64,000 nucleotides of DNA from an uncultured Schlesneria sp. (GTDB lineage Bacteria > Planctomycetota > Planctomycetia > Planctomycetales > Planctomycetaceae): assembly GCA_903904835.1 (NCBI GenBank), contig CAIVEI010000162.1, forward strand, positions 62,001 to 126,000, given 5' to 3'. The notes under the pieces are model-generated. The model saw nothing but the letters and a program-made list of their open reading frames with translations. It made no database searches and was not told the origin of the DNA. Below, piece after piece: positions 46,050-55,551 of the stretch. The stretch's first letter is position 1. Every line of letters begins with the position of its first letter. The position numbers and the translations under genes were made by a program.

Positions 46050-47066
46050 ATGATGTTTCGACGACGTGGTTTTACTTTGATCGAATTGCTGGTGGTAATT
46101 GCCATCATTGCAGTTCTGATCGCATTGCTGCTTCCTGCCGTGCAACAGGCACGTGAAGCCGCACGACGCACGCAGTGCAAGAATCAGCTCAAGCAGCTCG
46201 GTCTCGCATTGCACAATTATCATGACACGTACAAAGTATTTCCGCAGCAGACATACGGTACGCAGGCAGCGCCTGGCAGTTACGGCACTGAATGGGGTGG
46301 AAACAGTGTTCACACGATGCTGCTGCCGTACATCGATCAGGCGACGGTGTATAATCAGTACAACCTCAACATGTACTCGTACCAGTCTCCCAATCGAAGT
46401 GCAACTCCCCCGGGCCCTGGCGATACCAACATTCCGACGTTCATCTGCCCATCGGACTCGAATCCTCCCGGTGCCGCGCCTGGTCAGAATACATTTTGCT
46501 GGAATACAGGGCCAAATCTCGGCTGGGACGGAAGTCTCACCAACGGCAGTGTAGTCGGGCCGTTCCATTTGCATGTTTCCATCGGCATTCGTGACATCAC
46601 TGACGGAACGTCAAATACGATTGCAGCAGCAGAAATCATCAGAGGGGACAATAACGCCGCCGTCTTCACTCCGAACCAGGACTTCGTTCGCGCCGTGCCG
46701 AACACTTGGATTACCAAACCGACTGCGGCGAACCTCATCGCCTATGATGCCGCCTGTAAGGCGCACGGTACGGCCACAACCGGCGACGCGATCAGCTACG
46801 CGGGCTTCCATTGGGCCTCTCCGATGATGTACGACACGATGATCAACACTGTTTCACCGCCGAATACTTATCAGGCCTGTCATAGTTGCACCGGCTGTGG
46901 AGCGGGCGATGGGGCAGGCGTCTGGCCGGCACGCTCGCGTCATACGGGTGGGGCTACCCATCTGATGTGCGACGGTGCAGTGCGCTTCATCAGCAACAAC
47001 ACCGACATCAATACGTACCAGTCCGTTGGTAGCATGAATGGCAACGAAACTGTGGGTGATTTCTAA
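46050..47066 (+). CDS. DUF1559 pseudopilin-like protein
   Basis: The 338-residue product has a type II secretion/type IV pilin N-terminus: [20 protein letters not shown] with the prepilin cleavage site after Gly and the conserved Glu5, then [20 protein letters not shown]. The DUF1559 body follows ([26 protein letters not shown]-like [14 protein letters not shown]) and ends in the H-X9-DG type motif ([20 protein letters not shown]). DUF1559 proteins occur in large numbers in planctomycetes and may be surface pseudopilins. Terminators follow it. Confidence 0.95.
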   Translation: MMFRRRGFTLIELLVVIAIIAVLIALLLPAVQQAREAARRTQCKNQLKQLGLALHNYHDTYKVFPQQTYGTQAAPGSYGTEWGGNSVHTMLLPYIDQATVYNQYNLNMYSYQSPNRSATPPGPGDTNIPTFICPSDSNPPGAAPGQNTFCWNTGPNLGWDGSLTNGSVVGPFHLHVSIGIRDITDGTSNTIAAAEIIRGDNNAAVFTPNQDFVRAVPNTWITKPTAANLIAYDAACKAHGTATTGDAISYAGFHWASPMMYDTMINTVSPPNTYQACHSCTGCGAGDGAGVWPARSRHTGGATHLMCDGAVRFISNNTDINTYQSVGSMNGNETVGDF

Positions 47067-47095
47067 GCCTACCGTTCAGTTCCAGCAATGATCAT

Positions 47096-47148
47096 CGCTT
47101 GCGGTTTGTATCGGGAACTGCCCCGATACTACCGCGAGCGAATTTTTT
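47096..47148 (+). terminator. Strong rho-independent terminator
   Basis: CGCTTGCGGTTTGTATCGGG pairs with CCCGATACTACCGCGAGCG (about 19 pairs, few mismatches) and is followed by AATTTTTT. It lies 30 bases after the DUF1559 stop. Confidence 0.9.
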
Positions 47149-47202
47149 GACGTGTCAGGGAATGTCCCCTTGCACGAATCCTTTGTCAGCATGTGTGATC
47201 CC

Positions 47203-47236
47203 AAGCAGGAACTATTCTGGTTCCTGCTTTTTTTTG
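47203..47236 (+). terminator. Second rho-independent terminator
   Basis: AAGCAGGAAC and GTTCCTGCTT form a 10-bp stem followed by at least eight T residues, only 55 bases beyond the first terminator and 17 bases before the next gene. It either backs up the first or ends a short RNA. Confidence 0.9.
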
Positions 47237-47252
47237 GGTAGTGGAGATGTGA

Positions 47253-48896
47253 ATGAACAATCGGGCGGGCAAGCAGGTCATAACGCGATGCTTAACGCCA
47301 GATTCTGTCACTGTTTCGGTTTCACCGAGTGCTGTAAAGAGGGGCGTAATGTCCGCCCTCGCGTTTGCGATTTTCTTTCTTCAGGGCTGCGGCAAAGCGA
47401 CCGACAGTAAATCCACAGCGATTAACATCGCTCCTGCAGCAACCAAGCCGGACCTTGAGTCCCAAATCCGGCGTTTCTGCGGCGACTGCCATGCCTTTCC
47501 ACCCCCCGAAAGCTTTCCGCGAAACAACTGGGCCGAAGAGGTGAATAAGGGATTCAGTTTCTTTTACGACTCGTCGCACCCTGACAGGAATGTCCCCCCT
47601 CTACAGGCCACGATCGACTATTTTCAGGCACGAGCGCCGAAGAAGCTACCGCTTCCTGTCATTGCGAGCCTTGCACCCCCGAGAGATGGACAGGAATTTG
47701 AGCGGCTCGATCTTTCGTCGGTGGCATCACATGGGGCACCGGCCGTAGCGCACCTGGCATTTCTTACGGCAGGGTTCGCGAAACAGCCCGGCTTGATTAT
47801 CAGCGACATGCGTTCGGGCGAAGTCCGCCTCTGGAAAGCAGATGGGCCGGCAACGACCTCTATGGAGCTCGCACATCTGTCTCATCCAGCGCACGCAGTG
47901 ACAACGGATTTGGACGGCGACGGGATCAATGAACTTGTGGTTGCCGACCTGGGCAGCTTTCTCCCTGATGACCATTCGCTGGGCAAAGTATGGTGGCTTC
48001 GGCCCCAGGCGGACGGAGCCACCTGGCAGGCGGTCGAGCTTGCCACCGGGCTGTCACGAGTCTGTGATGTTGAACCAGCCGACATCGATGGCGACGGTGA
48101 TACAGACTTTGTTGTTGCAGAATTTGGATGGCGAAAATCGGGCCGCATTCTGCTCTTGAGGAACCAGGGGATGAAAGACAATGTTCCGATTATGGAGGTC
48201 GAGGTTCTTGATAAGCGCCACGGCACCATTCACGTTCCTGTTACCGACCTCAATGGAGATGGCCGTCCCGACTTTGTTGCCCTGATCAGTCAGGAGCACG
48301 AAGTCATCGAGGCGTTCTTGAATCGCGGGGATGGGCAGTGGGAGCGGCAACCGATCTACGCGGCGCTTGATCCTTCTTTCGGTTCAAGTGGTATCGAGCT
48401 TGTTGACCTCGATGCTGACGGCGATCTCGATGTTCTTTACACAAATGGCGACAGTTTTGATAGCGCGTTGATTAAGCCGTATCATGGCGTACGCTGGCTG
48501 GAGAACAAGGGGACGTATCCGTTCACAGTTCATCACATCACTGCATTTCCGGGAGCCCATCGGGCGTTGGCGGCCGATCTGGATGGCGATGGCGACCTGG
48601 ATTTGGGGGCCGTCTCCCTGCTACCCGGCCCCCTGTCGGATTTGAAACAGCCCGACAGTATTCCAGGCGTGATCTGGCTGGAGCAGGTGGGCAAGGACAC
48701 AACCACAGGAGAAATACAATTCTTGCTGCATCGGATTGAAGGAGCCACGTGTAATCATGCGGTCTGCGCCCTGTGGGACTGGAACGGCGATGGGGCCATC
48801 GACATTATTGCGGGTAACTATGACTGGCTCAACAAGGAACAACCGGCAATTACGGTTTACCTGAACCGGCTGACTCAGTGCCGCGCACCGCACTGA
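47253..48896 (+). CDS. VCBS-repeat lipoprotein with a heme c motif
   Basis: The 547-residue product has a lipobox (AIFFLQGC, Cys46). It has one CxxCH heme motif at 76-80 (RRFCGDCHAFPPPESFPRNN), then a propeller with many FG-GAP loops (DLDGDGINELV, DIDGDGDTDFVV, DLNGDGRPDFV, DLDADGDLDVL, DWNGDGAIDII). A later ATG at 47349 with GAGGGG upstream is an alternative start but would leave a signal without basic residues. A periplasmic redox or binding role is inferred. The end overlaps the convergent CRTAC1 gene by 47 bases. Confidence 0.85.
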   Translation: MNNRAGKQVITRCLTPDSVTVSVSPSAVKRGVMSALAFAIFFLQGCGKATDSKSTAINIAPAATKPDLESQIRRFCGDCHAFPPPESFPRNNWAEEVNKGFSFFYDSSHPDRNVPPLQATIDYFQARAPKKLPLPVIASLAPPRDGQEFERLDLSSVASHGAPAVAHLAFLTAGFAKQPGLIISDMRSGEVRLWKADGPATTSMELAHLSHPAHAVTTDLDGDGINELVVADLGSFLPDDHSLGKVWWLRPQADGATWQAVELATGLSRVCDVEPADIDGDGDTDFVVAEFGWRKSGRILLLRNQGMKDNVPIMEVEVLDKRHGTIHVPVTDLNGDGRPDFVALISQEHEVIEAFLNRGDGQWERQPIYAALDPSFGSSGIELVDLDADGDLDVLYTNGDSFDSALIKPYHGVRWLENKGTYPFTVHHITAFPGAHRALAADLDGDGDLDLGAVSLLPGPLSDLKQPDSIPGVIWLEQVGKDTTTGEIQFLLHRIEGATCNHAVCALWDWNGDGAIDIIAGNYDWLNKEQPAITVYLNRLTQCRAPH

Positions 48897-50655
48897 GACC
48901 CTGTTCGACAACAACAGTCATGTGGTCCACCTGCAAATCGGTCGGTACTTGATCGGGACCGGTTGGCCAGATGACGGTGGCGCCGGTCAGCGTGGCCCCT
49001 GCGGGAATTCCGAAAACCATCCGAGAATCCCCTTGGGATAAGTAGCTTCCTCCGCCCGAAACCTGGCGTGTCTGATCGCCGCGCGTTGTGTGCAGCACGA
49101 CGCGTGCACCGATCGCCGAGCGATTGCACCTTGTTCCGACTAACTGCAGGCTGACCCAGTGATTCCCGTCCGCATGCTGGTGTGAGGACGCATGGTGCCT
49201 GGGCGTTTCATTCAAAACAACGGCGGCCGGCTCATTCGTATGAGCGACGACAACATCCAGGTCGCCGTCGTTGTCGATGTCGCCCAGCGCAAGCCCGCGC
49301 GCCAGGTGTGGCGTCGAGAAATAGCTGTCTGGAGAGAGCAACGCTCGGCGAAACTCCCCTTTTGACAGGTTTTCGAGGAGGATTGGCAACTGCCGGTCAG
49401 TTCCCTGAGACGGAAAATAGATTACGTGGCCATTCGCAACCACGATGTCCTCGTCGCCATCGAGATCGAGGTCCCCAGCCGCCGTACCGAAACCGACAAA
49501 GAGCGAACCGATTGCGGTGACGCCCGACTCCCGGCTGGCATGAATGAACTGGGCGTCCCCTTCATTGCGGTAAAGTGCAAACGTTTCCTTCTCGAAGTTT
49601 GTGACCCAGATGTCGGGGAGGCCGTCGCCGTCAAAATCGGCGATGGCGACTCCCATACTTCCGTTGGGCATCCCTTCCTGATCGACAGCCACGCCACTCT
49701 GCAATGCGGACTCTTCGAGTCGTCCGCTTCCGTCGTTCAGATAAAGGAAATTCTCAGTGGTATCGTTTGCAACATAGATATCGAGATCGCGATCGAGGTC
49801 AACATCCGCTAAAAGCACCCCAAGTCCTTTTCCCTCAGGCTTCAGGCCCGCTGCTTGGGTCGCATCGCGGAATGTGCCATCTCCGTTGCTGAAGTAGACG
49901 ATGTCAGTCAGTCCGTCAAACGCGCGCGGGGGGCACACGTCGCGGCGCCCCCCGTCAGCATTGCAGATGGGGTCGTGCTCGAACGACCAGTTCACGTAGT
50001 GCGCAACGTACAAATCGAGACTGCCATCACCATTCAAATCTCCCCAGCCAGCGCTCGAACTCCAGGCATTATCGAGCAGTCCGGCGGATGTGTGCACTTC
50101 CTGGAATGTCCCGTCTCCCTGGTTTTTGAAAAGCTGCAACCCGCCATACCCCGTCAGCAGCAAATCGGTGAAACCATCATTGTCAAAGTCGGCTGCGGCA
50201 CAGCCATGACTGTAAAACGGAGCCTGTGCCACTCGGGCGAGTTCACCGATTTCAACAAACTTGCCCTTGAGACGACCACTACTCTCACCTTGATTGCGAA
50301 AGAACGTCGACTTGCGGCCTTCAATTGTTTTCGACGCAGTGAACGCTCCGCCCCCGGGAAAGAAGACATCAATCGACCCGTCAAGGTCGTAATCGAAGAG
50401 CCCCACTCCACCCCCCAAAGATTCGAGAATGGCGTAATTCTGTGATTCTCTTCCATTGTGGTAGATTGCGGAAACACCGAGTTCCTTGGCCGCATCACGA
50501 AACTGGAAATGGGTCGGTTGCCCCGATTTGCCGTCTGATGAAATCGGGGCTTGAGTCGTCGAGGGCAATTGCTGCGGCCGGCATCCAATGCAGTAAAAAC
50601 AAGCCAGAACGACAAGCCAAGACGCAAAAAACCTCGCGGCGGCGGAGTCAATCAT
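48850..50655 (-). CDS. CRTAC1-type FG-GAP/UnbV lipoprotein
   Basis: The 601-residue product has a lipoprotein signal (FFASWLVVLACFYCIGC). Repeated FG-GAP loops follow (DYDLDGSIDVFFPGG, DFDNDGFTDLLLTGYG, DLNGDGSLDLYVAHY, DVDLDRDLDIYVANDTTE, DIDNDGDLDVVVAHTNE). The C-terminal ASPIC/UnbV domain includes NHWVSLQLVGTRCNRSAIGA and GGGSYLSQGDSRMVFGIP. Such proteins are predicted adhesion or carbohydrate-binding propellers. Its ATG overlaps the stop of the upstream TPR gene by 4 bases, so the two are coupled. Confidence 0.92.
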   Translation of the reverse strand: MIDSAAARFFASWLVVLACFYCIGCRPQQLPSTTQAPISSDGKSGQPTHFQFRDAAKELGVSAIYHNGRESQNYAILESLGGGVGLFDYDLDGSIDVFFPGGGAFTASKTIEGRKSTFFRNQGESSGRLKGKFVEIGELARVAQAPFYSHGCAAADFDNDGFTDLLLTGYGGLQLFKNQGDGTFQEVHTSAGLLDNAWSSSAGWGDLNGDGSLDLYVAHYVNWSFEHDPICNADGGRRDVCPPRAFDGLTDIVYFSNGDGTFRDATQAAGLKPEGKGLGVLLADVDLDRDLDIYVANDTTENFLYLNDGSGRLEESALQSGVAVDQEGMPNGSMGVAIADFDGDGLPDIWVTNFEKETFALYRNEGDAQFIHASRESGVTAIGSLFVGFGTAAGDLDLDGDEDIVVANGHVIYFPSQGTDRQLPILLENLSKGEFRRALLSPDSYFSTPHLARGLALGDIDNDGDLDVVVAHTNEPAAVVLNETPRHHASSHQHADGNHWVSLQLVGTRCNRSAIGARVVLHTTRGDQTRQVSGGGSYLSQGDSRMVFGIPAGATLTGATVIWPTGPDQVPTDLQVDHMTVVVEQGLSAVRGTESAGSGKP

Positions 50656-52001
50656 GGTGGCGAAGCCTCGGGCTGTCTGTCTGTTTGGGGTGCTTCCGCT
50701 GCGGCCAAGGAGGCGTGTTGCTGTGCCAGACGGTCAAAACTTGGATTCTGCTTCGCTTTGTCTGCGTAATACTGGGCGAGGAGCGCGTGAGTCGCTTTGT
50801 GATTTGGATCTCTGGCGAGCACACTCTTCAGCCAGAATTCGGCCGTCTTCCGCGAACCATGCAGCATATAGAGTTCGCCGACGCGAAACCGCTTCTCGAT
50901 CTGCGGGTCACCGAGCTTCGCGACGATCTCGTCCACCAGCCGGTCCACCTCCCGCAACGCAGTTCGTGAGTTCTGAACGCGTTCGAATTCCTCTGCCGCT
51001 TTGGCGCGCTGCCCGACCCCGCGCATCGCCACCGCCAGCGCATACCGGGCCTTCAGATCATTTGGATCGAAGTCAACCGCCTGCTGCAGCAGTGACAAAG
51101 CTTCAGCGTGATGCTCCAGTGCGGATTCCAGCGTACCGAGTTCGAATTGCGCAACCAGTGTTTCAGGGACCTCGCCGACACTTTGATAACTTGTCAGAAT
51201 CTCGGACTGCGGTTCACGGACGACTTCTTTGAGAATCTTCAGCGCTTCTTCAGTCCGCCCCAGCCCCCTCAGGCATCGGGACCGATTGATGCGGGCGGCT
51301 GCGTTGTGCGGCATGGATTCACATCGCGTGAACATCTCCAGGGCTTCTTCGATCATGTTGCGAGAAAGCAGCAGCCGTCCCAATGCAAATTGTGACGCAT
51401 GGTGGGCCGGGGCTTTCTTGATCGCCGCACGATATTCGAGTTCGGCTTCAGCCGAGCGTCCCTGATGGTCATAGATGCGTCCGCGAGCGTAGTTTGCCTG
51501 CGGATCAGAAGGATAAGCCTCTTGCCACGCGGTCAGCACGGCAATGGCTTCCTCAAACCTGTGGCAAATGACCAGGCCATTTGCATACGCCTCGGCGATT
51601 TCTGCGCCGTCTCCCTGCTGATCGATCAGCATTTTGTCGAGGCGAAGCTGGATCCGGGTGATCTCACCCGATTGGGCCAGCGCGAGCAATTCTTCCCTGT
51701 CGACGCGATCCTTGGGCAGTCCGAACTTCAAGGCGCGTTTGAGGTGCTCGCCGACCTCGTCGAGTCTTCCCTGTTTTCTGAGCGTCCGGGCGATGATCAA
51801 TTCTGATTCGCCAGAATGAAATGAGAGACGCTGCGCCAGGTGAGCCCACCAGAGAGCACCTTCTAGATTTCTCGATCCGACCGCTTTTTGCGCCATCAGA
51901 TTAGGAATGTAAGCGAACCAACCCCATTTGCCGCCTGCCAGAAGAAATAAGCCAACCAGAAGCAGCGTGACCGCAACGCGTTTATTTCTGCTGTTCTGCA
52001 A
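50652..52001 (-). CDS. TPR protein with N-terminal membrane anchor
   Basis: The 449-residue product has one N-terminal helix (RVAVTLLLVGLFLLAGGKWG). About a dozen tetratricopeptide helix pairs follow (FEEAIAVLTAWQEAYPSDPQ, AEAELEYRAAIKKAPAHHAS, LGRTEEALKILKEVV, HAEALSLLQQAVDFDPNDLK). It probably scaffolds the CRTAC1 protein encoded immediately downstream; TPR/CRTAC1 pairing is frequent in planctomycetes. The role in a complex is inferred. Confidence 0.88.
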   Translation of the reverse strand: MQNSRNKRVAVTLLLVGLFLLAGGKWGWFAYIPNLMAQKAVGSRNLEGALWWAHLAQRLSFHSGESELIIARTLRKQGRLDEVGEHLKRALKFGLPKDRVDREELLALAQSGEITRIQLRLDKMLIDQQGDGAEIAEAYANGLVICHRFEEAIAVLTAWQEAYPSDPQANYARGRIYDHQGRSAEAELEYRAAIKKAPAHHASQFALGRLLLSRNMIEEALEMFTRCESMPHNAAARINRSRCLRGLGRTEEALKILKEVVREPQSEILTSYQSVGEVPETLVAQFELGTLESALEHHAEALSLLQQAVDFDPNDLKARYALAVAMRGVGQRAKAAEEFERVQNSRTALREVDRLVDEIVAKLGDPQIEKRFRVGELYMLHGSRKTAEFWLKSVLARDPNHKATHALLAQYYADKAKQNPSFDRLAQQHASLAAAEAPQTDRQPEASPP

Positions 52002-52055
52002 GGAAGTCTTCTCGAAATTGATTGTTGCCGGTCACGAAACAACGGCGAGACAAAT

Positions 52056-52135
52056 TGGGGATGCTGGGACTCGAACCCAATACCAACAGATTATGAGTTC
52101 GGCGAACGATGTGCCAGCCTGAGTCTTACGATTTT
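52056..52135 (-). pseudogene. tRNA-Met(CAU)-like remnant
   Basis: On the minus strand the 3' half has tRNA geometry: anticodon loop CTCATAA, five-base variable region, T-arm TTGGG-TTCGAGT-CCCAG and acceptor strand CATCCCC plus A. The anticodon stem is poorly paired. The D-arm region is degenerate (GTAAGACTCAGGCTGG recalls GTAGCTCAGCTGG). The 5' acceptor strand that should read GGGGATG is absent. It is best read as a decayed tRNA or an insertion-generated fragment, not a functional gene. Confidence 0.55.
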
Positions 52136-52160
52136 CGACCCGAAACACACCGCGAAATGT

Positions 52161-52217
52161 TAGCCCGACGCACAAGCAGGGAGAACAAAGCAAGACCCTC
52201 GCTTGGGCGTCGGGCTA
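52161..52217. repeat. TAGCCCGACGC hairpin element
   Basis: TAGCCCGACGC and GCGTCGGGCTA form a perfect 11-bp stem, with an inner CAAGC/GCTTG stem continuing it. The 57-bp palindrome lies in the long gap beside the tRNA remnant. I recall similar GTAGCCCGACGC hairpins as dispersed repeats in other planctomycete genomes, but only one copy is visible here. Confidence 0.65.
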
Positions 52218-52483
52218 CCGAATAATCCAGGCCGATTATTCAAAGCAAATCTACTGCCAATTCCGCCAACCCGGCGATTGAGCCCGTCATTGAGATCCAT
52301 TGACGCGAGTCTCGCCGCGATTGTTTGTCGCCGATTGACGCGTGCTCGTTGACCGCATAAACTTGATTGGTGAATACACAAACACGGAATCTGTCTCAAT
52401 TTTCGAGCATTTACAGGCTGGACGTATACAAACTCCCCTGTTCTCAACCGTAACAATGATGTTCACCTTTTGGAGGTTTTGGA
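52218..52483. other. Intergenic region
   Basis: The region leads to the small lipoprotein gene. TTTTGGAGGTTTTGGA just upstream of 52484 is an excellent ribosome binding site. No promoter, gene or repeat is clear in the remainder. Confidence 0.4.
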
Positions 52484-52822
52484 ATGCGTAAGTCTATCGC
52501 CAATCTTATTTGTGGATCTGCTTTGCTGATGATGTTTTGCGGTTGTGGTAAACCAACTGCACCAACTGCACCCGCCGGGACACCGGTTCCTGTAGCATCT
52601 GCCGGCCAGACTGATTCGAAGGAGACCTTGAAGAAGACTTTGGAGGGTATCAGGAGGTCAGGACAACTCACCAGCGCGATGGCTGGGATGAAACAAACAA
52701 TTGAGCAGTTGCAAGATTTGGACCTTTCCGATGAACTGCTGAAAGATCTGGCAAAACTCGAGAAGGCAAGGACACCAGAAGAGGTCAAGGCCATATCAAA
52801 GAGCATGATGGGAAGGCTTTAA
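52484..52822 (+). CDS. Small predicted lipoprotein
   Basis: The 112-residue product has a lipoprotein signal (MRKSIANLICGSALLMMFCGC). A Pro/Thr/Ala-rich linker (KPTAPTAPAGTPVPVASAG) follows, then a helical domain of about 65 residues (LKKTLEGIRRSGQLTSAMAG and onward). An excellent GGAGG ribosome binding site and a strong terminator bracket it, so it is a well expressed monocistronic unit. The function is unknown. Confidence 0.82.
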   Translation: MRKSIANLICGSALLMMFCGCGKPTAPTAPAGTPVPVASAGQTDSKETLKKTLEGIRRSGQLTSAMAGMKQTIEQLQDLDLSDELLKDLAKLEKARTPEEVKAISKSMMGRL

Positions 52823-52865
52823 GATCTCTTGAGAATCGTGAAAAAAACAAGGTCTTTTTTCATAA

Positions 52866-52914
52866 GACTTTCCGAACCCCGACTTTTACCGAGTGGGTTC
52901 GGAAAGTTTTTTTG
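52866..52914 (+). terminator. Rho-independent terminator
   Basis: ACTTTCCGAACCC pairs with GGGTTCGGAAAGT (13 bp) and is followed by a run of seven T. It ends the small lipoprotein transcript, 45 bases after its stop. Confidence 0.92.
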
Positions 52915-53044
52915 TGGACGTTTCCGGCGAATCTCATGGTGCGCGTCGAAGAGCCGCTGTGGAATTCAAAAAAAAGTTGCTGACATCATTCTTTTGTCGT
53001 CACCACGAGTGAGGTTCATCGGCGAGTTTCTGAAAGAACAACAC

Positions 53045-53761
53045 TCATCGTGGATGTGTTGCACGGAACGATTCAGCCATCGTTGTTGCTTTCGGGGCAA
53101 TCGTTTGCAGGCCAATACCGATTGCCGAAAAACAGATGGCGAGTATCAGGATGGGACCTAACGTTCGGCGCATGACACTTGAAAACCAGTGTCGATTGCT
53201 CATTCGGTTCACTCGCCGTGCGATACCAAAAAACAAGACTCCATCGACCAGAACTTCGGCCAGCATAACGGGGGCCTGATAGATCACGAAAAGACTCGCC
53301 AGAATGGTCGAGACGATCGCGGCGATGATCAACAATACGACCAGTATCCCGTCGCCATCAAACCCTCCGAAGTCAAATCCGGTTCCTCCGCCGTTGGGTT
53401 TCTCTGCAAGCGTCGCTGGGGATCCGCCTCCGCCGGTCGGGATGGGTTGCGGGATTCCCGATAGATCCGTGCAGTGCCATGGGGCCATGTCTTCGACAAA
53501 TCTCTTCCGCTTGGCTCGGTGGTGGGATATGAAAAACGACAGTTCCAGCAGAAACACCAGGTAAGCGATTCCCACCGAAAGGGGATAGCGGATGACCATC
53601 GAATCCATGCCGACCGCATGCAGCCAGATTGAAGCGAGAACTCCTGTCAGCGTCGCAATTGCCGTGAATATCAGCATCAAAATCTGTGACTGACCGTGAA
53701 GTTCCATGTATGCGGTGAGATATTGAATTGCACGCTCTCGGGCCGTATTCGAAACCGCCAT
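53045..53761 (-). CDS. Four-helix membrane protein, unknown function
   Basis: The 238-residue product has two helices near the N-terminus (ILMLIFTAIATLTGVLASIW, PLSVGIAYLVFLLELSFFIS), a Gly/Pro-rich cytoplasmic loop (PIPTGGGGSPATLAEKPNGG), and further helices (ILVVLLIIAAIVSTILASLF and beyond). GGAG eight bases before the ATG at 53761 supports this start over an upstream GTG. No family is recognised. Confidence 0.72.
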   Translation of the reverse strand: MAVSNTARERAIQYLTAYMELHGQSQILMLIFTAIATLTGVLASIWLHAVGMDSMVIRYPLSVGIAYLVFLLELSFFISHHRAKRKRFVEDMAPWHCTDLSGIPQPIPTGGGGSPATLAEKPNGGGTGFDFGGFDGDGILVVLLIIAAIVSTILASLFVIYQAPVMLAEVLVDGVLFFGIARRVNRMSNRHWFSSVMRRTLGPILILAICFSAIGIGLQTIAPKATTMAESFRATHPR

Positions 53762-54276
53762 GGGTATGTCTCCGAACTTCACGGACCTGAATCGATTCCA
53801 TTGAAGGGCTCACTGTCAGCCAGACATCAACCCAATCTGGCAAACGACGGTCATGTACGCCGCAATCGCGACAACGGCACAAACGCTGCACTGGATCATA
53901 CAAATCTGACTTATTGCGAACAGACTCACTGAAATCTGTCGGATTTTGTGACTTATTCGGAAATTCTTCGCGATTTTTCGTGATCGGCAAAACCACCGCA
54001 ATCGTTTGTCGCGTGGAAAAACATCTCGCGGTTCGGTATCACGAGGAGAGGTTTTTCTGCCGCGATCCGGCTGTGTGATATTTGATTAATGCGTGGCTAT
54101 CGTCAGCAGAGCAAAATCCGAAGAGATCGGCTGAACGCCGATTCTCCTGCGCCGATGGCTGCGGGTTAAACGAGGAATTTGCCTCGCCAATTTTGAAATT
54201 TGAATGCCTGACCGCAGATGGCAGACCTGGAAGCGGTTACTGACGAATTCTTGAAACTTACAGATTGATTTGTGAC
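53762..54276. other. Divergent intergenic region
   Basis: This 515-base gap separates the membrane protein and lactonase-type genes. It contains no strong hairpin, repeat or convincing gene. The two divergent promoters must lie here but cannot be pinpointed. Confidence 0.4.
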
Positions 54277-55551
54277 ATGACTCGAACCGATCGTTCCCGA
54301 CGTATGTTTCTTTTGAGAAGTTCTGTGGCTTTGGCAGGGACCGGCCCGCTGATCAGTGGTCTGGTGAATGCCCACGTCGACGATGTCAACGCTCCGCTGC
54401 TCGCTTATGTTGGTACGTTCAGCTCTCCTTTAAAAGATGTCTTGCCGACCCAGGTTGATTTGCCACCTGGCAATGGTCGCGGAATCCATTTGTTTCAAGT
54501 CAATCGTACGACCGGCGCGATGACGGCGGCTGGTCTTTATGAAATGGGGACCAGCCCGAGCTGCCTGGTCGTCAATTCCGAACGGAATCGACTTTATTCC
54601 GCCAATGAAACTGATCGTCAGGGTGCGAACAAAGAGGGGACTGTCAGTTCCTTTTCGATTAATCCCAAGGATGGTCAGTTGACTCTGCTGAACACTGTTC
54701 GCTCGGGCGGTGCAGGTCCAACTTATGTCAGCATTCATCCTTCCGGGCGTTTCTTGCTGGTGGCCAATTATTTCGGGGGAAGTGTTGCCGTTATCCCGAT
54801 CATGCCGGACGGCCGACTGGGTGAAGCAACCGACATCAAGAACGACAGTGGCAAGGTTGGTCCGACGAAGGCGACGAACGCACCGCCAGGGAGTTTTGCG
54901 ATCAGCGGACATGATCGAACCCATGCTCATATGATTGAATCGGACCCGTCAGGTCGGTTTGTGCTGCATGTAGACCTGGGTCTGGATCAAATCTTCGTCT
55001 GGAAGTTTGACGACAAAAACGGCAAGTTGATCGCAAGCGAACAGGGGGCAGTCTCATTGCCGCCAGGTGACGGGCCACGCCATTTTTCGTTTCATCCGAA
55101 CGGTCGCTGGTTCTATTCCATCCAGGAAGAAGGCTCGACCGTGGTGTTGTTTGACTACGATGCCAAATCAGGTCGGTTAAGTTCGCGGCAGACGATTTCG
55201 ACTTTGCCGCCGGGTTTTGCAGGGAGTAATTTCTGTTCAGAAATCCTGGTTTCTGCCGATGGTCAATTTCTTTATGCAGGAAACCGACTTCACGACAGCA
55301 TCGGGATTTTTTCGATCGGCGCTGATGGTGAATTGACTTATCTCGGAGAAGAATGGACCAGAGGAAACTATCCTCGCAGTTTCAACTTTGATCCGACCGG
55401 CAATTTCCTGTATTGCTGTAACCAGCGAGGCGACAACATCGCTGTCTTCGAAGTCGACCACAAAACGGGCCGCCTGAAATTTACGGGGCATTACGCTGCC
55501 GTCGGCAATCCTTCGATCATCGTCTTTCTTGATCTGGCCAAAGTGGTTTAA
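54277..55551 (+). CDS. Lactonase-family beta-propeller (6-phosphogluconolactonase-like)
   Basis: The 425-residue product begins with a twin-arginine-like export signal (RRMFLLRSSVALAGTGPLIS). The seven-bladed lactonase propeller follows (GNGRGIHLFQVNRTTGAMTA, GGAGPTYVSIHPSGRFLLVA, GDGPRHFSFHPNGRWFYSIQ, LVSADGQFLYAGNRLHDSIG, NYPRSFNFDPTGNFLYCCNQ). Cytosolic relatives hydrolyse 6-phosphogluconolactone. Export makes another lactone or a binding role more likely here. The start at the second ATG gives the better signal. Confidence 0.85.
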   Translation: MTRTDRSRRMFLLRSSVALAGTGPLISGLVNAHVDDVNAPLLAYVGTFSSPLKDVLPTQVDLPPGNGRGIHLFQVNRTTGAMTAAGLYEMGTSPSCLVVNSERNRLYSANETDRQGANKEGTVSSFSINPKDGQLTLLNTVRSGGAGPTYVSIHPSGRFLLVANYFGGSVAVIPIMPDGRLGEATDIKNDSGKVGPTKATNAPPGSFAISGHDRTHAHMIESDPSGRFVLHVDLGLDQIFVWKFDDKNGKLIASEQGAVSLPPGDGPRHFSFHPNGRWFYSIQEEGSTVVLFDYDAKSGRLSSRQTISTLPPGFAGSNFCSEILVSADGQFLYAGNRLHDSIGIFSIGADGELTYLGEEWTRGNYPRSFNFDPTGNFLYCCNQRGDNIAVFEVDHKTGRLKFTGHYAAVGNPSIIVFLDLAKVV

